Part shown: positions 61,366 to 64,000 of the stretch, in pieces
Layout: each line of letters begins with the position of its first letter
Numbering within the stretch: the stretch's first letter is position 1
NCBI RefSeq assembly: GCF_007673525.1
Contig: NZ_VDZU01000002.1
Span: 156,175-220,174 of the forward strand
DNA length: 64,000 nt
From: Fictibacillus phosphorivorans
GTDB lineage: Bacteria > Bacillota > Bacilli > Bacillales > Fictibacillaceae
Direction: 5' to 3'
Notes under the pieces: model-generated
What the model saw: the letters and a program-made list of their open reading frames with translations, nothing else
Database searches by the model: none
What the model was told of the DNA's origin: nothing
Translations under genes and position numbers: made by a program

Positions 61366-62541
61366 CTATCCTCTCTTTTTACGAGTTATTACATCGAAGA
61401 GTACAGCTGCAACCAACACGCCACCTCTAATCATGTACTGCATGGAAACCCCAACACCAAGAAGGTTCATCCCGCTTGATAATGAAGCCATAACAATGGC
61501 ACCGATGATGGCACCCGTCACTTTACCGACTCCCCCAGCGGAAGACACACCGCCCACATAGGCGGCAGCGATGGCATCAAGCTCGAATAGCGTTCCAGCT
61601 GTTGTCGTAGCCGATTGAAGACGTGAAGTAAAAAGAATTCCTGATAGTGCAGCAAGCATTCCCATAGAACCAAACACCATGTACGTAATCTTATTTACAT
61701 TGATTCCGCTTAGATGTGCTGCTTCTGGATTACTTCCTACTGCGTAAATGTGACGGCCAAGCACCGTTTTCGTCGTTAAGAAATGGTATGCTACAACGAC
61801 AAGAAGCATGATCACAACCGTCCAAGAAAAGCCGTTATAACCTGCTAGAATCCAAGTAACATAGGCAATGATCGCTGAAACAAAAACAAGTTTGATCGTG
61901 AAGATCCCTTTAGATACAACATCGAACTGATATTTAATCTTGTTGCGGCGCGTAGAGATTTCGCTATAAATGTAAAATAAGATGGATAGTAAACCTAGGA
62001 TTAGAGATAAAAGATGCAAACCATTTACGATCATAAGAGAAGGAATAAATCCGTTGCCGATCGCGTTGAACGCATCGTCTTTGATAATAATTGTCCCCGT
62101 TTTCTCAGTTACTTGTAATAGCGCACCGCGGAAAATCAACATCCCCGCAAGCGTAGCTACGAAGGAAGGGATGGCGTATTTGGCGATTAACAAACCGTTA
62201 AATAAGCCAATAAAGATTCCAAGCATAAGAATCACCGGAATCGTCACATAAACAGGCAGCCCCATCTTTGTTAAAAGGATGGCCGCGATCGCACCAAGAA
62301 ATCCTGCTGCGAACCCTACAGATAAATCAATATGACGAATAACGATGACGAGTGTCATTCCTACTGCCAGTACTGCGATATAACCAGTAGAATCTAATAG
62401 ATTACTAATATTACGCGATGACATGAACAGCCCATCCGTCATGATGGAGAAGGTAAGCATAATCACAAACAGAGCGATATACATCCCATAATCACGGATA
62501 TTCTCTTTCACTAACGTTCTTGCTTCATTGATAAATTCCAT
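61366..62541 (-). CDS. xylH: XylH-like sugar ABC permease
   Basis: A 391-residue permease with about ten to eleven hydrophobic segments, of the CUT2 (ribose/xylose) family: LAVGMTLVIVIRHIDLSVGFAAGFLGAIAAI, LRAGxxxxxTEKTGTIIIKDDAFNAIGNG region and GGVSSAGGVGKVTGAIIGAIVMASLSSGMNLLG. Insertion between 180 and 235 (SEISTRRNKIKYQF) is usual in XylH-type proteins. It lies 12 bases after xylG and closes that operon. Confidence 0.88.
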   Translation of the reverse strand: MEFINEARTLVKENIRDYGMYIALFVIMLTFSIMTDGLFMSSRNISNLLDSTGYIAVLAVGMTLVIVIRHIDLSVGFAAGFLGAIAAILLTKMGLPVYVTIPVILMLGIFIGLFNGLLIAKYAIPSFVATLAGMLIFRGALLQVTEKTGTIIIKDDAFNAIGNGFIPSLMIVNGLHLLSLILGLLSILFYIYSEISTRRNKIKYQFDVVSKGIFTIKLVFVSAIIAYVTWILAGYNGFSWTVVIMLLVVVAYHFLTTKTVLGRHIYAVGSNPEAAHLSGINVNKITYMVFGSMGMLAALSGILFTSRLQSATTTAGTLFELDAIAAAYVGGVSSAGGVGKVTGAIIGAIVMASLSSGMNLLGVGVSMQYMIRGGVLVAAVLFDVITRKKRG

Positions 62542-62553
62542 TGTGTTAACCCC

Positions 62554-64000
62554 CTATTGCGTTGCAAGCTGCATGATGTTTTCTTGATTGGCTTCTTCAA
62601 TCGGCAGCTCACCTTTCATTCTTCCTTCAGCCATAACGTAAACACGATCACTCATCCCGAGTACTTCACCAAGTTCAGAAGAAATCATGATAATACTCAT
62701 ACCTTCGCTGATTAATTGGTTCATAATCGTATAGATTTCAAACTTAGCACCTACATCGATACCGCGTGTTGGTTCATCCAAAATTAATAGCTTCGGCCCA
62801 ACGAACAGCCACTTTCCGAGCGATACCTTCTGCTGATTTCCTCCACTCAAGTTACCGACCGTTTGCTCTAGTGAGGATGCTTTAATATACATGGATCGCT
62901 TGTATTCTGTTGCTCTTTTTACCTCTTCATTCTCGTTGATGATTCCCTTATCAGCGACTTCGTTAAGATTTGCAGCCGTTATGTTGTTCTTAATATCTTG
63001 AATGAGGAACAGCCCATCACCTTTTCGGTCTTCTGTGACATAAGCGATGCCTGACTTAATCGCGTCACTCGTGTGCTTGAACGTTTTTTCCACTCCTGAG
63101 ACTTTAAGCTGACCTTCAAGTTTATAATTTTTCGGATTACCAAACATACTCAGTGCAAGCTCGGTTCGTCCAGAGCCCATAAGTCCGGCGATCCCAACGA
63201 TTTCTCCTTTTTTTACATGAAAATCAATATTCTTTAAGACATGTCTAGCAAGCTCGGTACTGTAAGCAGACCAGTTGTTCAGTTCTAGTATCGTTTTACC
63301 GATCTTCTTATGGGGTCTTTTCGGATAAATATCATCAATATCCCGTCCGACCATATTTTTAATGATCATGTTCTCTGATATTTCTCCTTTAGAAGCATCG
63401 AGCGTACAGATTGTTTTGCCATCACGCAGCACCGTCGCTTGGTCGGCAATGGAGATGACTTCCTTTAGTTTGTGGGAGATCATAATACTCGTGATGCCCT
63501 GTTTCTTCAGCTCACCTAGAAGTTTTAACAGATTCTCACTGTCATCTTCATTCAGTGCGGCAGTCGGTTCATCTAAAATAAGCAGCTTAACGTCCTTACT
63601 TAATGCTTTGGCGATTTCAACCAACTGCTGCTTTCCTACACTCAAGTCCTTCACGAGTGTTTCAGGATTCACGTCGAGCCCCACTCGCTTCAGCATTTTC
63701 TTTGCTTCGGCAATCGTCTGGTTCCAATCCACCAAGTTTCCACGTTTGACCTCGTTACCGACAAAAATATTTTCATAAACCGTGAGATCCGGAAATAGAG
63801 CTAGCTCCTGATAGATGATAACGATGCCGGTTTGAACACTGTCACTGATCTTATTGAACTGCTGAACACTTCCTTCAAACACGATGTCTCCTTCATACGT
63901 TCCATAAGGATAGACACCACTGAGCACTTTCATAAGCGTGGATTTCCCTGCTCCGTTCTCCCCGATCAAGCAGTGTATCTCGCCTTTTCTTACTTTAAAA
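62554..64000 (-). CDS. xylG: XylG-like sugar ABC ATPase, 5' end beyond the window
   Basis: At least 482 residues, with the initiation codon beyond base 64000; visible frame continues upstream of a TTG at 63969 as FKVRKGEIHCLIGENG. It has two ATPase cassettes: Walker A GENGAGKST and signature LSVGKQQ (first), and signature LSGGNQQKVSLGKWL with Walker B LLILDEPTRGID (second), the layout of CUT2 ATPases (XylG, MglA, RbsA). The second Walker A is degenerate (GLMGSGRTE), as is common in this family. It energises XylH with XylF. Confidence 0.9.
   Translation of the reverse strand, partial: FKVRKGEIHCLIGENGAGKSTLMKVLSGVYPYGTYEGDIVFEGSVQQFNKISDSVQTGIVIIYQELALFPDLTVYENIFVGNEVKRGNLVDWNQTIAEAKKMLKRVGLDVNPETLVKDLSVGKQQLVEIAKALSKDVKLLILDEPTAALNEDDSENLLKLLGELKKQGITSIMISHKLKEVISIADQATVLRDGKTICTLDASKGEISENMIIKNMVGRDIDDIYPKRPHKKIGKTILELNNWSAYSTELARHVLKNIDFHVKKGEIVGIAGLMGSGRTELALSMFGNPKNYKLEGQLKVSGVEKTFKHTSDAIKSGIAYVTEDRKGDGLFLIQDIKNNITAANLNEVADKGIINENEEVKRATEYKRSMYIKASSLEQTVGNLSGGNQQKVSLGKWLFVGPKLLILDEPTRGIDVGAKFEIYTIMNQLISEGMSIIMISSELGEVLGMSDRVYVMAEGRMKGELPIEEANQENIMQLATQ

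Overview
The window is chromosomal DNA of a low-GC, Gram-positive Bacillaceae species (phylum Bacillota). Evidence: AGGAGG-type ribosome binding sites before nearly every gene, frequent TTG and GTG starts, lipoproteins in place of periplasmic binding proteins, a SipW/TasA-type operon, an xpaC-yaaN pair, a DUF3311/symporter pair like B. subtilis yhjCB, a UgtP-like glycolipid synthase and rho-independent terminators after most operons. The genus cannot be fixed from sequence alone. I see no rRNA, tRNA, prophage, CRISPR array or complete insertion sequence.

Layout. 1-5.2 kb: end of an excisionase-type HTH gene, an MFS exporter, and an operon resembling dimethylamine monooxygenase (haem-dependent oxidative N-demethylase, DmmA-like subunit, flavin/2Fe-2S reductase) followed by an unknown membrane protein. 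5.2-9.7 kb: a methylmalonyl-CoA epimerase-like gene and a complete hydroxamate-siderophore ABC importer with two Fur-box-like sites. 9.8-15.9 kb: L,D-transpeptidase, acetyltransferase, xpaC-yaaN, a 0.9 kb gene-poor stretch with a degenerate ~110 bp direct repeat, and a two-P-loop ATPase. 16-21 kb: futalosine-pathway genes mqnB-mqnD, an RlmI-like rRNA methyltransferase and RecQ. 21-31.7 kb: small stress and housekeeping genes, a P-domain protein without a protease, a DUF3311/SSS symporter pair, an ECF42-like sigma factor with its YciI/DGPF partner, and a ferritin-like/peroxiredoxin pair.

31.7-41.9 kb: a MITE-like repeat, a thioesterase gene preceded by a cobalamin riboswitch, a UgtP-like glycosyltransferase, a beta-glucoside uptake and hydrolysis operon with its LacI repressor and three palindromic operators, then an NprR-like regulator. 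42-45.9 kb: a secreted neutral protease facing a DUF4047-sipW-tasA operon across a promoter region with a 13 bp inverted repeat. 46-54.4 kb: threonine aldolase, a YtrA-type GntR/ABC operon with a near-perfect operator palindrome, a divergent vWA/HTH pair and three oxidoreductases. 54.4-64 kb: a second MITE-like copy, TspO, an FG-GAP-like protein, and a D-xylose-type module (xylG-xylH; XylFII-LytS-YesN-like sensing genes; xylF) running off the right edge.

Main points of interest. Three intergenic loci (about 15,986, 22,025 and 34,230) carry tandem repeats with exactly the same 21 bp period but different sequences. The first lies directly behind the mqnD stop codon and stays open in the mqnD frame. 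Others are the B12 riboswitch ahead of a thioesterase, the N-demethylase operon in a Bacillus-type genome, the 13 bp inverted repeat shared by the protease and TasA promoters, and an NprR-like receptor with no visible NprX peptide gene beside it.
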